From positions 1,860,001-1,924,000 of the forward strand of contig NZ_OU659204.1 of assembly GCF_915403165.1 (NCBI RefSeq): DNA of 64,000 bases, in the 5' to 3' direction. The notes under the pieces are model-generated. The model had not been told where the DNA came from. It searched no databases and was given only the letters and a program-made list of their open reading frames with translations. The DNA is from Providencia alcalifaciens. GTDB lineage: Bacteria > Pseudomonadota > Gammaproteobacteria > Enterobacterales > Enterobacteriaceae. Made by a program: the position numbers and the translations under genes. Positions 18,755 to 30,190 of this stretch are shown piece by piece. Each line of letters starts with the position of its first letter. Positions within the stretch are counted from its first letter, which is position 1.

Positions 18755-19705
18755 TTATTTGAACAGGTCTGCACTGATGGTGACGCTGCCACCATTCGAC
18801 TGCCATTCACGAGTGATATGGTAGTATTTTGCACCTTTAGCTTCTGCACGTTTGGCAATTTGATAACGAACTTCTGGGGTATTGGTGTAATAACCGGAGA
18901 AGGTAATGGAATCAAATGGAACCATCATAGCTGCTGCTGTTTTGTTCACTTCTTCAATGACATAACCACTTGGTAATGTCACGCTAGTACGACCCGGCTG
19001 GCTAGAGGAAGTTTCGAAGAAACGGCCAACAGCTTCGGTTGGTTCTTCAGAACTTGCAACGCCTGGGATCAGTACTTTATCTGCCGCTTCACCACCTTGC
19101 GCTAACAGCGCACGACCCGCGTCTGAATCAGCAGGAACAACCGCTTCTTCTTTTTGAATTTGGCGCTTAGGTGCATCTTTCTTATAGATATATGCGGTTG
19201 CTAAAGTGTTACCACCGTCATTCATGGCTACGTTACGAACTACATAAAATGAGGCCGCATCTTTTTCTTTGGCTTTTTTCGCGATAGCTTCGTATAAGTC
19301 AGGTTCAGATGGATAGAAACCACTTACAGTCACTGCATCAAAAGGTTGGTACACTTTTGCGTCCGCTTTAGACATTTCTTCAACACCACCGAAAACTCGG
19401 CGAGCAGATTCTTCACGTTTTGATGCATCTTTTGCGTACACATCAGCAACAACACGCATGTTGCCACTGTCACCTACATCATCAAGGCTTTGAATGTAAA
19501 AGGCATAAGCCCCCATTTTATCAGCCCTACGGGAAACTGCATCGGATGCTTCATAGATAGCATTAAAACGCCCAGTGACGGTTATACGCTCATAAGGTTG
19601 TAATTCAGTAGCCTGTTTTGGCGTTAATTCAACAGCCGCCTGTGTAGCGGTTATACTAGTTAATGATAGCACCGCGGCTGCGATGACCGTAGTTTTCAGC
19701 TTCAT
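18755..19705 (-). CDS. ydgH: YdgH, triple DUF1471 (YhcN/BhsA-like) periplasmic protein
   Basis: Periplasmic protein, 316 aa (E. coli 314). A signal peptide (cleavage after TQAA) is followed by three DUF1471 modules, each carrying a motif of the form 'F..I.VSG.Y': 'YERITVTGRF' (first), 'FDAVTVSGFY' (second), 'FDSITFSGYY' (third). Small single-module relatives (BhsA, McbA) influence stress resistance and biofilm; the role of YdgH itself is not well defined. The ATG at 19705 has AAGGA upstream; eight in-frame codons before it lack support. It is divergent from pntA. Confidence 0.92.
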   Translation of the reverse strand: MKLKTTVIAAAVLSLTSITATQAAVELTPKQATELQPYERITVTGRFNAIYEASDAVSRRADKMGAYAFYIQSLDDVGDSGNMRVVADVYAKDASKREESARRVFGGVEEMSKADAKVYQPFDAVTVSGFYPSEPDLYEAIAKKAKEKDAASFYVVRNVAMNDGGNTLATAYIYKKDAPKRQIQKEEAVVPADSDAGRALLAQGGEAADKVLIPGVASSEEPTEAVGRFFETSSSQPGRTSVTLPSGYVIEEVNKTAAAMMVPFDSITFSGYYTNTPEVRYQIAKRAEAKGAKYYHITREWQSNGGSVTISADLFK

Positions 19706-21622
<1,917 letters not shown>

Positions 21623-21632
21623 GGGGTAACTT

Positions 21633-23024
21633 ATGTTGTCAAGTGGAGTTGTGACAGCAGCTTACATCGTTGCTGCTATCCTATTTATTTTCAGTCTTGC
21701 GGGGCTATCTCGCCATGAAAGTTCTCAACGCGGGAACACATACGGCATTATCGGTATGGGGATCGCGCTGATTGCGACGATCTTAGGTCCTCATAGTGCC
21801 AATGTGGGTTGGATGATAGTGGCAATGGTGATCGGTGCCGTGATTGGTATTCGTTTAGCCAAAAAAGTTGAAATGACCGAAATGCCAGAACTGGTTGCTA
21901 TTTTACACAGTTTTGTGGGTTTGGCAGCGGTACTTGTGGGCTTCAACAGCTTTATTGCAAGTGAAGGTCACGCCAGCAGCGTGATGGAAAATATTCATTT
22001 AACGGAAGTTTTCTTGGGTATTTTCATCGGTGCTGTCACATTTACAGGCTCAATTGTGGCTTATGGCAAGCTGTCAGGAAAAATGTCATCGAAGCCGATG
22101 ATGTTACCAAATCGCCATAAACTTAACCTTGCAGCCTTAGTCGTTTCATTTATTTTGCTGGTTATTTTCGTTAAAACTGACAGTGTTGGCTTGCAAGTGT
22201 TTGTTATGTTGATCATGACGGCGATTGCATTAGCCTTCGGTTGGCATTTAGTTGCCTCTATCGGTGGTGCAGATATGCCAGTGGTTGTATCGATGCTGAA
22301 CTCATACTCAGGATGGGCAGCGGCAGCGGCAGGTTTCATGCTCAGTAATGACTTGCTGATCGTGACGGGAGCCTTAGTCGGTTCATCGGGAGCCATCCTT
22401 TCTTATATTATGTGTAAAGCGATGAACCGTTCGTTTATCAGTGTTATTGCCGGTGGGTTTGGTACTGATGGTTCATCAACAGGCTCTGAAGAAGAAATGG
22501 GCGAATACCGCGAAACCACGGCGGAAGAAGTCGCTGAAATGTTGAGAAACTCAACCTCAGTAATCATCACCCCGGGCTATGGTTTGGCGGTGGCACAAGC
22601 GCAATATCCGGTGCACGATATTACGGCAAAACTGCGTGAGCGTGGCATTAATGTTCGCTTCGGTATTCACCCTGTTGCAGGGCGATTACCGGGACACATG
22701 AACGTACTGTTAGCTGAAGCGAAAGTTCCTTATGACATCGTGTTAGAAATGGATGAAATCAATGATGATTTCGCCGAAACAGATACGGTGCTGGTTATCG
22801 GTGCGAATGATACCGTGAACCCAGCAGCGCAAGAAGATCCAAACAGCCCAATTGCGGGTATGCCAGTGTTAGAAGTTTGGAAAGCGAATAATGTCGTTGT
22901 GTTTAAGCGCTCAATGAATACAGGGTATGCAGGGGTACAAAACCCACTGTTCTTTAAAGAAAATACTCAAATGTTATTTGGTGATGCGAAAGCAAGCGTG
23001 GATGCAATTTTAAAAGCGTTGTAA
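21633..23024 (+). CDS. pntB: NAD(P) transhydrogenase subunit beta
   Basis: Beta subunit of the transhydrogenase, 463 aa (E. coli 462). About nine membrane helices (residues 1-260), including '[16 protein letters not shown]', are followed by the NADP(H)-binding domain with '[16 protein letters not shown]', '[18 protein letters not shown]' and '[12 protein letters not shown]'. It is cotranscribed with pntA and ended by a strong terminator. Confidence 0.97.
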   Translation: MLSSGVVTAAYIVAAILFIFSLAGLSRHESSQRGNTYGIIGMGIALIATILGPHSANVGWMIVAMVIGAVIGIRLAKKVEMTEMPELVAILHSFVGLAAVLVGFNSFIASEGHASSVMENIHLTEVFLGIFIGAVTFTGSIVAYGKLSGKMSSKPMMLPNRHKLNLAALVVSFILLVIFVKTDSVGLQVFVMLIMTAIALAFGWHLVASIGGADMPVVVSMLNSYSGWAAAAAGFMLSNDLLIVTGALVGSSGAILSYIMCKAMNRSFISVIAGGFGTDGSSTGSEEEMGEYRETTAEEVAEMLRNSTSVIITPGYGLAVAQAQYPVHDITAKLRERGINVRFGIHPVAGRLPGHMNVLLAEAKVPYDIVLEMDEINDDFAETDTVLVIGANDTVNPAAQEDPNSPIAGMPVLEVWKANNVVVFKRSMNTGYAGVQNPLFFKENTQMLFGDAKASVDAILKAL

Positions 23025-23049
23025 TTGCTTATCATTGACAGTATAGAAT

Positions 23050-23079
23050 AAAACGCCCTGATTTCAGGGCGTTTTTATA
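23050..23079 (+). terminator. Terminator of pntAB
   Basis: A 12-bp perfect stem (23050-23061 with 23064-23075) is followed by T-rich sequence. Confidence 0.9.
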
Positions 23080-23152
23080 TTTGAACGTTTTATTGCTTAT
23101 TATTAATCGAATTATGTGTAATTAAGAAGGAGCACTAAGAAGATAATAGTAA

Positions 23153-23184
23153 AAAGCGCACAAAAATGTCTATCTATGCGCTTT
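23153..23184 (-). terminator. Terminator of uspE
   Basis: Stem aaagcgca (23153-23160) and tgcgcttt (23177-23184); on the minus strand TTTTTACT follows. Confidence 0.7.
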
Positions 23185-23211
23185 ACAATTTGATTATTAT
23201 CGCAAATTTAA

Positions 23212-24156
23212 TTAATCATCCGTAGCCTTAATAGGGCATACAAAACCGTCAGGTTTAATCGCCAATAAGTCACATTTCAGTTTATCAATAACATGTTCGG
23301 CAGTATTACCTAAGAACGCGGCGGAAAGCCCTGTACGTCCTAAAATGCCGAGTACCACAACACCTGCGTGTAATTCTTCACACATATCGGGAATGATTTT
23401 TTCAGGTAATCCTTCACGAACATGCGTATTTTTTTCATCAATTGCGAACTTCTGCCGCAGGCTTTTCATGGCGATTAAATGTTGACCACGTAGGGCATTG
23501 TTATACAGGCTTGGGTCAAAATCAGGCAGTTCAATGGCAATGTTCATTGGCGCGATTGGGTAAGCGCTGACTAAATGAATTTCTTGCTCTTTAATAATTC
23601 TTTGTGCGAGATCTTGGGTTTTCTCAACCAACTTGATATTTAAGTCATCGTGGTAAGATTCTTCATTAGAAAGATTCACCGCAACCACCACAGAGCCGTG
23701 ATCTGGCCAAACTTTATCTTTTACCATCCAAACAGGACACGGACATTTTCTTAATAAATGCCAGTCTAATGGGGTAAAAATGATGGATTCTAAGTTGTCA
23801 GTTTGGTGCGCCATTTTTAGTAGAAGGTCATGTTGACCGCTAATCACTTCCTGAATGATGGCTTCATAAGGCTTGTTGTGCCAAATGACTTTAATTTCTA
23901 TCTCAATACCCGCTTCTAAATAAAAGTGGGCTTGTTGCTTGATCCACGCGGCTTTTTGGCTGATCACTCCTTTGCGCATTGCATTGCGCTCTTCAGGAGA
24001 AAGCAAGGTGGTCATGTCATAAGATAGGTCATAGATAGGCAGGAAGGCTTTTATCCGTCCGCCATTACGCTGCACGATATAAACTGCACGCCTTAATGCC
24101 GGTTGATCATCCTGATTTGGGTCGATTGCTACTAAAAGATTTTTATAGTTAGCCAT
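23212..24156 (-). CDS. uspE: Universal stress protein E
   Basis: Cytosolic tandem universal-stress protein, 314 aa (E. coli 316), with two Usp domains. Domain one begins '[18 protein letters not shown]'. Domain two begins near '[11 protein letters not shown]' and carries '[24 protein letters not shown]'. In E. coli it helps with DNA-damage resistance, motility and aggregation. It lies 126 bases downstream of fnr on the same strand, as in E. coli. Confidence 0.95.
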   Translation of the reverse strand: MANYKNLLVAIDPNQDDQPALRRAVYIVQRNGGRIKAFLPIYDLSYDMTTLLSPEERNAMRKGVISQKAAWIKQQAHFYLEAGIEIEIKVIWHNKPYEAIIQEVISGQHDLLLKMAHQTDNLESIIFTPLDWHLLRKCPCPVWMVKDKVWPDHGSVVVAVNLSNEESYHDDLNIKLVEKTQDLAQRIIKEQEIHLVSAYPIAPMNIAIELPDFDPSLYNNALRGQHLIAMKSLRQKFAIDEKNTHVREGLPEKIIPDMCEELHAGVVVLGILGRTGLSAAFLGNTAEHVIDKLKCDLLAIKPDGFVCPIKATDD

Positions 24157-24246
24157 GCTGACATCCTCTCAATAAACGGATAGTTCCATCTCTCTAAACT
24201 ATGTTATTGGGGATAAATACGCAAGAAATGTGATTAAAAAGTAACA

Positions 24247-24270
24247 ACGGATCACAAAGTTTGTGACCCG
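24247..24270 (-). terminator. Possible terminator of fnr
   Basis: An inverted repeat acggatcacaaa/tttgtgacccgt with one mismatch. On the minus strand it is followed by a weak T-run. Readthrough into uspE is possible. Confidence 0.45.
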
Positions 24271-24282
24271 TTTATAGGAATA

Positions 24283-25038
24283 TTAGCAAGAAACAGGGGA
24301 TACTTTACCTGCGATATCAGTCAGTTTCGCCATATCGTCGATGGTAATATATTTACCTTTAACGCTGAGCATGCCGCTTTTTTGGAATCGACCTAACAGA
24401 CGGCTAATTGTCTCAACGGTTAAGCCAAGGTAATTACCAATATCACCACGAGTCATGGTGAGTCTGAATTCTCTTGGTGAGAAGCCACGCTCTGCAAAGC
24501 GATGAGATAAGTTAAGAATAAATGCAGCTAAACGTTCTTCCGCATTTTTCTTAGATAATAAGAGGATCATTTCTTGGTCCCCTTTAATTTCACCGCTCAT
24601 CAGACGCATAATTTGTTGGCGCAGGTTAGGCATTTTGCCAGATAAATCGTCCAGCGTTTCAAATGGAATTTCACAAACCATTGAAGTTTCTAGCGCTTGA
24701 GCAAAACTTGGGTGCTGCGTATGAATAATGGCATCAAAGCCAACGAGGTCGCCAGCTAAGTGGAAACCCGTGATTTGCTCATCGCCTTCTTCAGTAATGG
24801 TATAGCTTTTAATTGTGCCAGAGCGAATAGCGTATAAAGAACGTAATTCATCGCCTGCTTTAAATAAAGCTTGGCCTTTTTGAATAGGTTTTTTACGTTC
24901 GATAATATTATCGAGTTGATCCAGTTCGTGTTCATTCAGTGTAAAAGGAATGCATAGCTGACTAATACTGCAATCCTGGCAATGAATAGCACAACCACCA
25001 GACTGGATGCGACGAACAACTCTTTTTTCTGGGATCAT
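24283..25038 (-). CDS. fnr: FNR, oxygen-sensing global regulator
   Basis: Crp/Fnr-family regulator, 251 aa (E. coli 250), that switches genes to anaerobic metabolism. The [4Fe-4S] ligands C20, C23 and C29 are visible near the N-terminus (C16 is also present), with the fourth Cys in 'SMVCEIPF'. A cyclic-nucleotide-like fold and dimer helix follow, then the helix-turn-helix '[15 protein letters not shown]' with the E..SR pattern that reads TTGAT half-sites. An FNR box sits 28 bases upstream of the start, implying autoregulation as in E. coli. Confidence 0.97.
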   Translation of the reverse strand: MIPEKRVVRRIQSGGCAIHCQDCSISQLCIPFTLNEHELDQLDNIIERKKPIQKGQALFKAGDELRSLYAIRSGTIKSYTITEEGDEQITGFHLAGDLVGFDAIIHTQHPSFAQALETSMVCEIPFETLDDLSGKMPNLRQQIMRLMSGEIKGDQEMILLLSKKNAEERLAAFILNLSHRFAERGFSPREFRLTMTRGDIGNYLGLTVETISRLLGRFQKSGMLSVKGKYITIDDMAKLTDIAGKVSPVSC

Positions 25039-25065
25039 ATTAAATGCTCAATCAGGTTAAAATTA

Positions 25066-25079
25066 TTGATATGAGTCAA
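25066..25079. promoter_or_regulatory. FNR box upstream of fnr
   Basis: TTGAT-atga-GTCAA matches 9 of the 10 specified bases of the FNR consensus TTGAT-N4-ATCAA. It lies 28 bases before the fnr start. It is probably an autorepression site. Confidence 0.65.
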
Positions 25080-25222
25080 TTTTAGCATAAGATAATTGAA
25101 CAGGTAAGGGCTATGTAAGACAGAAACGAGTTATTAAATAAAAAAGCAAAGAATGCTAAATTTACTAATCTAATAGATTCAGCAGATCATGCTAATTTAC
25201 AGGATATTAGTAATTTCATGAT

Positions 25223-25255
25223 TTGACATATATTAAATACATAAATTTAATATAT
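25223..25255 (+). promoter_or_regulatory. Strong promoter with a 10-bp palindromic operator, for the oxidoreductase gene
   Basis: TTGACA (25223-25228), a 17-base spacer and TTTAAT (25246-25251) make a near-consensus sigma-70 promoter. A perfect 10-bp inverted repeat, 25228-25237 with 25246-25255 (8-base centre), covers the spacer and -10, as a repressor site would. The expected leader is about 120 bases. Confidence 0.6.
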
Positions 25256-25380
25256 AAAAAGAGAGATAAAAAACTTAATAAAAACATGTTTTATTTTACG
25301 TGATTTATTAGCATTAAATTAACACAAGAATAAACAGGAATATATCATTTTTTCCTATTAACCTATAAAAAGAGGTCATA

Positions 25381-26391
25381 ATGAGTAACAATTTGATGTC
25401 GTTGCCCCCATTAATGACAGCTGTAGACATTATTGATCCAAGTGTTTCGGATGAACTGCAGCTAATAGAAATTCCTCTCCCTAAACTCCTTCCTGGTCAT
25501 CTAATCGTTAAAGTGGAAGCCGCTGGTGTTAACCGTCCTGATATTTTCCAACGTAAAGGCTCATACCCGCCGCCTCCAGATGCTTCGCCAATCATGGGGC
25601 TTGAGGTCTCGGGTACGGTTGTGGCTAAAGCTGATGATGTGACAACGTGGGCGATAGGTGACCGAATTTGTGCACTTGTGGCAGGTGGTGGTTACGCAGA
25701 GTACTGCTTAGTGCATCAAGATATCGCTTTGCCGTTAGGAAATTTATCCTTTGAAGAAGGGGCGGCTATTCCAGAAAACTTTTTTACTGTTTGGGCGAAT
25801 ATGTTCCAGATTGGACAGTTGAAGCAAGGGGAAACGGTACTTATTCATGGTGGTACCTCAGGTATTGGTAGTGTTGCCATCCAGCTCGCAAAAGCATTTG
25901 GAGCCACGGTGATAACGACGGTTGGCTCAGAAGATAAAGCGATAGCGGCGAAATCACTTGGTGCGGATTGTGTGATTAATTACCGAACAGATGATTTTGT
26001 TAAAGTCACTCAGGAATATACAAATCATCATGGTGTGAATATGGTCATCGATATTATTGGTGGTGATTATGTCAGCAAAAATTACGTGGTAGCAGCAAAA
26101 TTTGGGAGGATCATCCAAATTGGCATGATGAAAGGAAGCCCAACTCAGCTGAATATGATGCCAATGATGGTAAAACGTTTAACTCACACAGGATCAACAA
26201 TGCGCTCTCGTAGTAATGAAGAGAAAGCGCAAATCGCAAAAGAGCTGCATCAGCAAGTTTGGGTAATGTTACAAAACGGTAAGATAAAGCCAATCATTAA
26301 CAAAATATACACATTGTGTCAGGTGGAACGCGCACATCACCATATGGAGTCGGGGGATTTGATTGGTAAAATCATTTTAGTAAACAGTTAG
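25381..26391 (+). CDS. NAD(P)H:quinone oxidoreductase, PIG3-like MDR family
   Basis: Cytosolic medium-chain reductase, 336 aa, likely reducing quinones or other enones with NADPH. The N-terminal GroES-like domain holds 'AAGVNRPDIFQRKGSYPPP' and 'GLEVSGTVV'. The coenzyme domain has 'VLIHGGTSGIGSVAIQLAKAFGATV' around residue 160. There are no zinc-ligand cysteines, so it belongs to the zinc-free quinone-reductase branch. AAAGAGGT precedes the ATG. It is divergent from fnr and stands alone, with a strong operator-like promoter; the inducer is unknown. Confidence 0.88.
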   Translation: MSNNLMSLPPLMTAVDIIDPSVSDELQLIEIPLPKLLPGHLIVKVEAAGVNRPDIFQRKGSYPPPPDASPIMGLEVSGTVVAKADDVTTWAIGDRICALVAGGGYAEYCLVHQDIALPLGNLSFEEGAAIPENFFTVWANMFQIGQLKQGETVLIHGGTSGIGSVAIQLAKAFGATVITTVGSEDKAIAAKSLGADCVINYRTDDFVKVTQEYTNHHGVNMVIDIIGGDYVSKNYVVAAKFGRIIQIGMMKGSPTQLNMMPMMVKRLTHTGSTMRSRSNEEKAQIAKELHQQVWVMLQNGKIKPIINKIYTLCQVERAHHHMESGDLIGKIILVNS

Positions 26392-26494
26392 CTACGGGTT
26401 AACTATTTTTTAATTTTTATATAATTAGATAATAATTACATAGGGTATTATTTTTTATTTATAACAAATAATTTACATTATCAAGTCTTTTAAG

Positions 26495-26512
26495 CGTAAA
26501 TATCTCTTTACA
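26495..26512. promoter_or_regulatory. TyrR box upstream of tyrDC
   Basis: CGTAAA-tatctc-TTTACA matches the TyrR consensus TGTAAA-N6-TTTACA at 11 of 12 specified bases. TyrR controls aromatic amino acid genes such as tyrP in enterobacteria, so this operon is probably tyrosine-responsive. It lies about 280 bases before the gene start. Confidence 0.65.
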
Positions 26513-26752
26513 GGTGATTAATTTTTGAATTTTTGTGCCTGTCCACAAATCCGAACAAAATTCAGATGAGTTTGTTAATGTTTTAATGAAGATGGATTAT
26601 ATCTATAGACAAGTTGGCTCATTAACGGCTTGTCTACTACTGAATATAGGTTAAGGATATAAGTCTAGTCATATCATTAACAAGTTGTCATTCGACACAG
26701 ACATCCCCCCGTTATTGCACTTTCCAATGATAATAAGTTGAGTAACTTAATG

Positions 26753-26772
26753 CAGCTGGTGCCAGCCAGCTG
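26753..26772 (+). promoter_or_regulatory. Hairpin next to the tyrDC ribosome-binding site
   Basis: cagctgg (26753-26759) and ccagctg (26766-26772) form a perfect stem ending 8 bases before AAGGTG. It could modulate translation; no regulator is evident. Confidence 0.4.
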
Positions 26773-26793
26773 TAGTTTGAAGGTGTAGTGATA

Positions 26794-28734
26794 ATGAATA
26801 ATTTTAAAAATAAAAATATGAACGTAGATGCATTGTTCCTCGGACCTAAATCTGAAAATGCGGTATTTTTCAGAGAAATGATGGAATACGCAGTGACTGA
26901 GCATATGCATTGGCGTTCTGGTTATCATCCCGAAGATCCAGATTTAATTACTACCGTTGATAAATATGCACCGGAATATCGGGATACGTTATATCGCACT
27001 GAAGGTATTCTTAATCAGCTTTCCTCGAAATTGAAAACTACGTCAGTGCCTTGGTTTTCACCGCGTTACATGGGACATATGAACGCGGATACACTGATGA
27101 TCTCCAATCTCGCGTATGTCATGGCGATGATGTACAACCCTAATAACTGCGCACAAGAATCTTCACCAACGACGACGGTGTTAGAAATTGAAGCTGGGTT
27201 AGATTTATGCGGTATGTTTGGGTATGACGTGCAAAAATCTTGGGGACACATTACTTCTGGTGGCACAGTGGCTAACTACGAAGGGTTATGGGTCGCGAGA
27301 AATATCAAAACATTACCTTTAGCCATGGCATCCCATCCTCAAGCCAAACAACTTTTAACGGATGTTTCAGAAACCGCGTTACTGAATATGCGTACCAGTG
27401 ATGTATTGGATCTGATTGATGAGTTGAAAAAGCAAGGGTTGTTTGAAGAGATCCGTAATCTGACCTGCCGAGGCACCGGTGTTGAACAAGGTAAACTTGG
27501 TAAATTATTAGTGCCGCAATCCAAGCATTATTCGTGGATGAAAGCGATGGATATCCTAGGGTTAGGGCAGCAAAATATTGTCCAACTTCCCGTTGATAAA
27601 CGTTATCGCACGGATGTTTCGCAAATGCGTGACATCGTTTTCTCACTGATTGAAAAGGGCGAGCCTATTCTTGCAGTGGTGGCCGTTGTCGGGACCACTG
27701 AAACAGGCGCTATTGATAACGTCGCTGAAGTCATCAAATTACGCGAAGAATGTGAGCAGCGCTTTGGCGCTTCATTCTATGTGCATATTGATGCCGCGTA
27801 TGCAGGCTATGCCTGTGCGATGTTCCGTGATGAAAACAACCAATTCCTTGAATATGATGCGCTTATTGAGCGTTACCATCGCGAAGGTGTTTTCCCGCCA
27901 GATATCGTTTGGCCAAAGCCTGATGTTTATCAAAGTTTCCGCGCTTTAAACCAAGCTGATTCCATCACCGTCGATCCGCATAAAGTCGGTTTTATCCCTT
28001 ATGCCGCTGGAGCAATTTGTATGAAGGACAAACGCATTGTCGATTTGATTTCTTATCATGCGGCCTATGTGTTTGAAGAAGTAAAAGAAAGTAGTCGTAA
28101 AACCGATAAACAACAGAATGTATTACTGGGTTCATCGATTATGGAAGGCTCAAAAGCGGGTGCGACGGCAGCGGCGGTATGGGCTGCACATCGGTTAGTT
28201 CCGCTGAACTTATTGGGGTATGGCAAAGTCATCGCGGCTGGGGTAACAACCGCCAATTGGATGATCGAAAAAATCAATACCAGCGAACCGTTTATCATTG
28301 ATGGGCGTGAGTTCACGTTGGCGGCGATGCCTGCACCGGATTTCCACATGATCAACTTTATGTTCAGAGAGACGGGAAATACCTCATTAGAGAAGCAAAA
28401 CCAGTTAAATAAACGTTTGTATGAACTCTGCTCTTATGCGGCAGGACGTACTTATGCCAATGATTTTTTAACGTCGTCAACATCACTAACCCATGAAGAA
28501 TACGGTGATAATCCTCAGAATTTGTGTCTAGAGGCGAACTTCAAGGAAGAGGAATGGCATAAAGTCCATTCAATTTATGTATTAAGGGCCGCAATTATGA
28601 CCCATTGCCTGCGTGATAAACAGCACTTCGAAAACTACTGGAATGAATTAAGAAACATCTTTGAAGACAAACTACAACAGCTCATTGATGAAGAAAATAA
28701 ACGTAATCATTCCATCCAAAAAGTTAGTGTTTAA
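26794..28734 (+). CDS. tyrDC: Tyrosine decarboxylase, PLP-dependent
   Basis: Cytosolic group II decarboxylase, 646 aa, converting L-tyrosine to tyramine and CO2 and consuming a proton. Length and layout match bacterial tyrosine decarboxylases (about 620-640 aa). Visible landmarks are 'SGGTVANYEGLW', 'VVGTTETGAIDNV', 'HIDAAYAGYA', and the PLP-binding lysine K397 in 'VDPHKVGFIPYAAG'. The ATG at 26794 has AAGGTG 8 bases upstream; a GTG two codons earlier is too close to it. It is followed by a tyrosine permease 22 bases later. Tyramine production by this enzyme is documented in Providencia. Substrate specificity between tyrosine and dopa is not readable here. Confidence 0.92.
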   Translation: MNNFKNKNMNVDALFLGPKSENAVFFREMMEYAVTEHMHWRSGYHPEDPDLITTVDKYAPEYRDTLYRTEGILNQLSSKLKTTSVPWFSPRYMGHMNADTLMISNLAYVMAMMYNPNNCAQESSPTTTVLEIEAGLDLCGMFGYDVQKSWGHITSGGTVANYEGLWVARNIKTLPLAMASHPQAKQLLTDVSETALLNMRTSDVLDLIDELKKQGLFEEIRNLTCRGTGVEQGKLGKLLVPQSKHYSWMKAMDILGLGQQNIVQLPVDKRYRTDVSQMRDIVFSLIEKGEPILAVVAVVGTTETGAIDNVAEVIKLREECEQRFGASFYVHIDAAYAGYACAMFRDENNQFLEYDALIERYHREGVFPPDIVWPKPDVYQSFRALNQADSITVDPHKVGFIPYAAGAICMKDKRIVDLISYHAAYVFEEVKESSRKTDKQQNVLLGSSIMEGSKAGATAAAVWAAHRLVPLNLLGYGKVIAAGVTTANWMIEKINTSEPFIIDGREFTLAAMPAPDFHMINFMFRETGNTSLEKQNQLNKRLYELCSYAAGRTYANDFLTSSTSLTHEEYGDNPQNLCLEANFKEEEWHKVHSIYVLRAAIMTHCLRDKQHFENYWNELRNIFEDKLQQLIDEENKRNHSIQKVSV

Positions 28735-28756
28735 TTAATTTTGTTAGGATCTCAAT

Positions 28757-29965
28757 ATGAAAAATCGCACACTTGGTAGTGTTTTTATTGTTGCAGGTAC
28801 TACGATTGGCGCTGGAATGTTGGCGATGCCAATTGCAGCAGGAAGTAATGGGTTTTCAGTCAGTTTAGTGATGTTATTTGGTCTGTGGGCGCTAATGTGC
28901 TACACCGCATTATTGCTGGTTGAAGTTTACCAGCATGAGTCCCATGAAACAGGGATAGGTAGCGTTGCTCAGCGCTATTTAGGCTCGAGTGGGAAGTTCA
29001 TCACTGGTTTCAGTATGATGTTTTTAATGTATGCCTTAACCGCCGCGTATGTGACGGGAGCGGGGCAAATCATTACCTCCAATCTGAAAGGCAGCTTTGC
29101 CATTGAAATGGCTGATTGGATGGGCATTGTAGTCTTTACCATCATTGGTGGTGGGGTTGTTTGCTTTGGTACTTCATCCGTCGATTTTATTAACCGCATC
29201 TTGTTTACCGCGAAAATCGTCTTTTTAGTGATTATTCTGGCAATGATGTTCCCGCATGTGGAACAGTTAAATTTATTGTCAGCACCAACCGATAAAATCC
29301 TGATCCTCGCGGCTATTCCTGTCTTTTTTACCTCATTTGGTTTCCACGGAAGTGTGCCAAGTGTCGTGAAATATATGGGCGGTGATGTCAAAAAACTGCG
29401 AATTATCTTTATATTAGGAAGTGCTATTCCGCTAGTTGCTTACATTTTATGGCAAATCGCTACGCTGGGTAGTATTAGCACGAATACCTTTGTGGGAATT
29501 TTAGCTGAGAACTCTGGGTTAAATGGACTATTGGAAGCCATTAAAGCAGTTGCACAGTCAGGTAAAACTGAATTCGTCGCGCAAATGTTTATGAGCCTTG
29601 CATTAGCCACATCATTCCTTGGGGTTGCGCTAGGCTTGTTTGACTTCTTAGCTGATTTGTTTAAGCGCCAAGATAATGCTTCAGGGCGTATTCAAACTGG
29701 GCTAATTACCTTTTTACCACCGCTTGTTTTCGCATTGTTTTACCCAAAAGGTTTCGTGATGGCATTGGGTTATGCGGCAATCGCGCTGTCTATCTTAGCG
29801 TTATTACTGCCAAGTGCGATGGTTCTCAAATCTCGTGATGTTAACCCCCGCAAATATCAAGTACTCGGCGGTAAGCCAGCATTAGTGATTGTGTTCTTGT
29901 GTGGTATTGCAGTTATCGGTATCCAGCTCGGTATTGTCTTCAAAGTTCTGCCGGATATTGGCTAA
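28757..29965 (+). CDS. tyrP: Tyrosine-specific permease TyrP (HAAAP family)
   Basis: Inner-membrane aromatic amino acid transporter, 402 aa (E. coli TyrP 403), with about 11 helices. It begins '[25 protein letters not shown]', the hallmark of TyrP/Mtr/TnaB, and has '[20 protein letters not shown]' in the middle. It probably feeds tyrosine to the decarboxylase; whether it also exchanges tyramine is unknown. It shares an operon with tyrDC and is ended by a strong terminator. In Gram-positive tyramine operons the transporter is instead an APC antiporter, so this pairing is enterobacterial. Confidence 0.93.
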   Translation: MKNRTLGSVFIVAGTTIGAGMLAMPIAAGSNGFSVSLVMLFGLWALMCYTALLLVEVYQHESHETGIGSVAQRYLGSSGKFITGFSMMFLMYALTAAYVTGAGQIITSNLKGSFAIEMADWMGIVVFTIIGGGVVCFGTSSVDFINRILFTAKIVFLVIILAMMFPHVEQLNLLSAPTDKILILAAIPVFFTSFGFHGSVPSVVKYMGGDVKKLRIIFILGSAIPLVAYILWQIATLGSISTNTFVGILAENSGLNGLLEAIKAVAQSGKTEFVAQMFMSLALATSFLGVALGLFDFLADLFKRQDNASGRIQTGLITFLPPLVFALFYPKGFVMALGYAAIALSILALLLPSAMVLKSRDVNPRKYQVLGGKPALVIVFLCGIAVIGIQLGIVFKVLPDIG

Positions 29966-29992
29966 CACTAACGAGTTATTGTTTTGATTTAG

Positions 29993-30024
29993 AAAGCCAG
30001 TTCTCTCGCAGAACTGGCTTTTTT
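29993..30024 (+). terminator. Terminator of tyrDC-tyrP
   Basis: An 11-bp perfect stem (29993-30003 with 30011-30021) with a 7-base loop is followed by T residues. Confidence 0.9.
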
Positions 30025-30076
30025 CATTTACTTGGATCACTAAAAACACTTTTTGTACTCTAAGACGCTAATTTTC

Positions 30077-30104
30077 TTGCTATCATAATGATAATAGTTA
30101 TCAT
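30077..30104 (+). promoter_or_regulatory. Fur box over a promoter upstream of yqjI
   Basis: TGATAAT-a-GTTATCA (30089-30103) matches the 7-1-7 Fur motif at 13 of 14 bases. It overlaps a plausible promoter: TTGCTA (30077-30082), a 16-base spacer and TATCAT (30099-30104). Iron-loaded Fur should repress it. Confidence 0.65.
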
Positions 30105-30125
30105 TAGCACGGATTGATAAAAACA

Positions 30126-30190
30126 GATATATCTAATTCTGGCATTATTCAGAAAACCGATTATGATATTAGATATATCGGTTTTTAATT
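30126..30190 (+). promoter_or_regulatory. Terminator/antiterminator-like leader before yqjI
   Basis: Stem one is gatatatctaat (30126-30137) with attagatatatc (30168-30179), 12 bp perfect. Stem two is aaaaccgat (30153-30161) with atcggtttt (30177-30185), followed by T-rich sequence like an intrinsic terminator. The two share bases 30177-30179, so they cannot both form fully. The agatatatct half-sites are also palindromes in DNA and may instead be YqjI operators. Confidence 0.5.

Larger units (their letters stand above)
26392..26793. other. Promoter and leader of tyrDC-tyrP
   Basis: This 402-bp gap holds a TyrR box (26495-26512), an 8-bp perfect hairpin (26606-26613 with 26629-26636) and a 7-bp hairpin just before the ribosome site (26753-26759 with 26766-26772). 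A TTATAT-type -10 may lie near 26597. No leader ORF with a convincing start was seen. Confidence 0.6.

Noticed and set aside
26392..26793. T-box or tRNA-sensing leader for tyrDC, as in Gram-positive tyrosine operons
   Set aside because: No T-box consensus and no terminator/antiterminator pair is visible; the TyrR box explains tyrosine control better.
28975..29391. A 138-aa minus-strand frame inside tyrP
   Set aside because: Antisense to a clear gene, no homology I recognise, and low-complexity composition.
30111..30190. RyhB homolog after the Fur box
   Set aside because: The conserved RyhB core is absent; only the size and the Fur box are alike. Kept as an unnamed leader or small RNA possibility.
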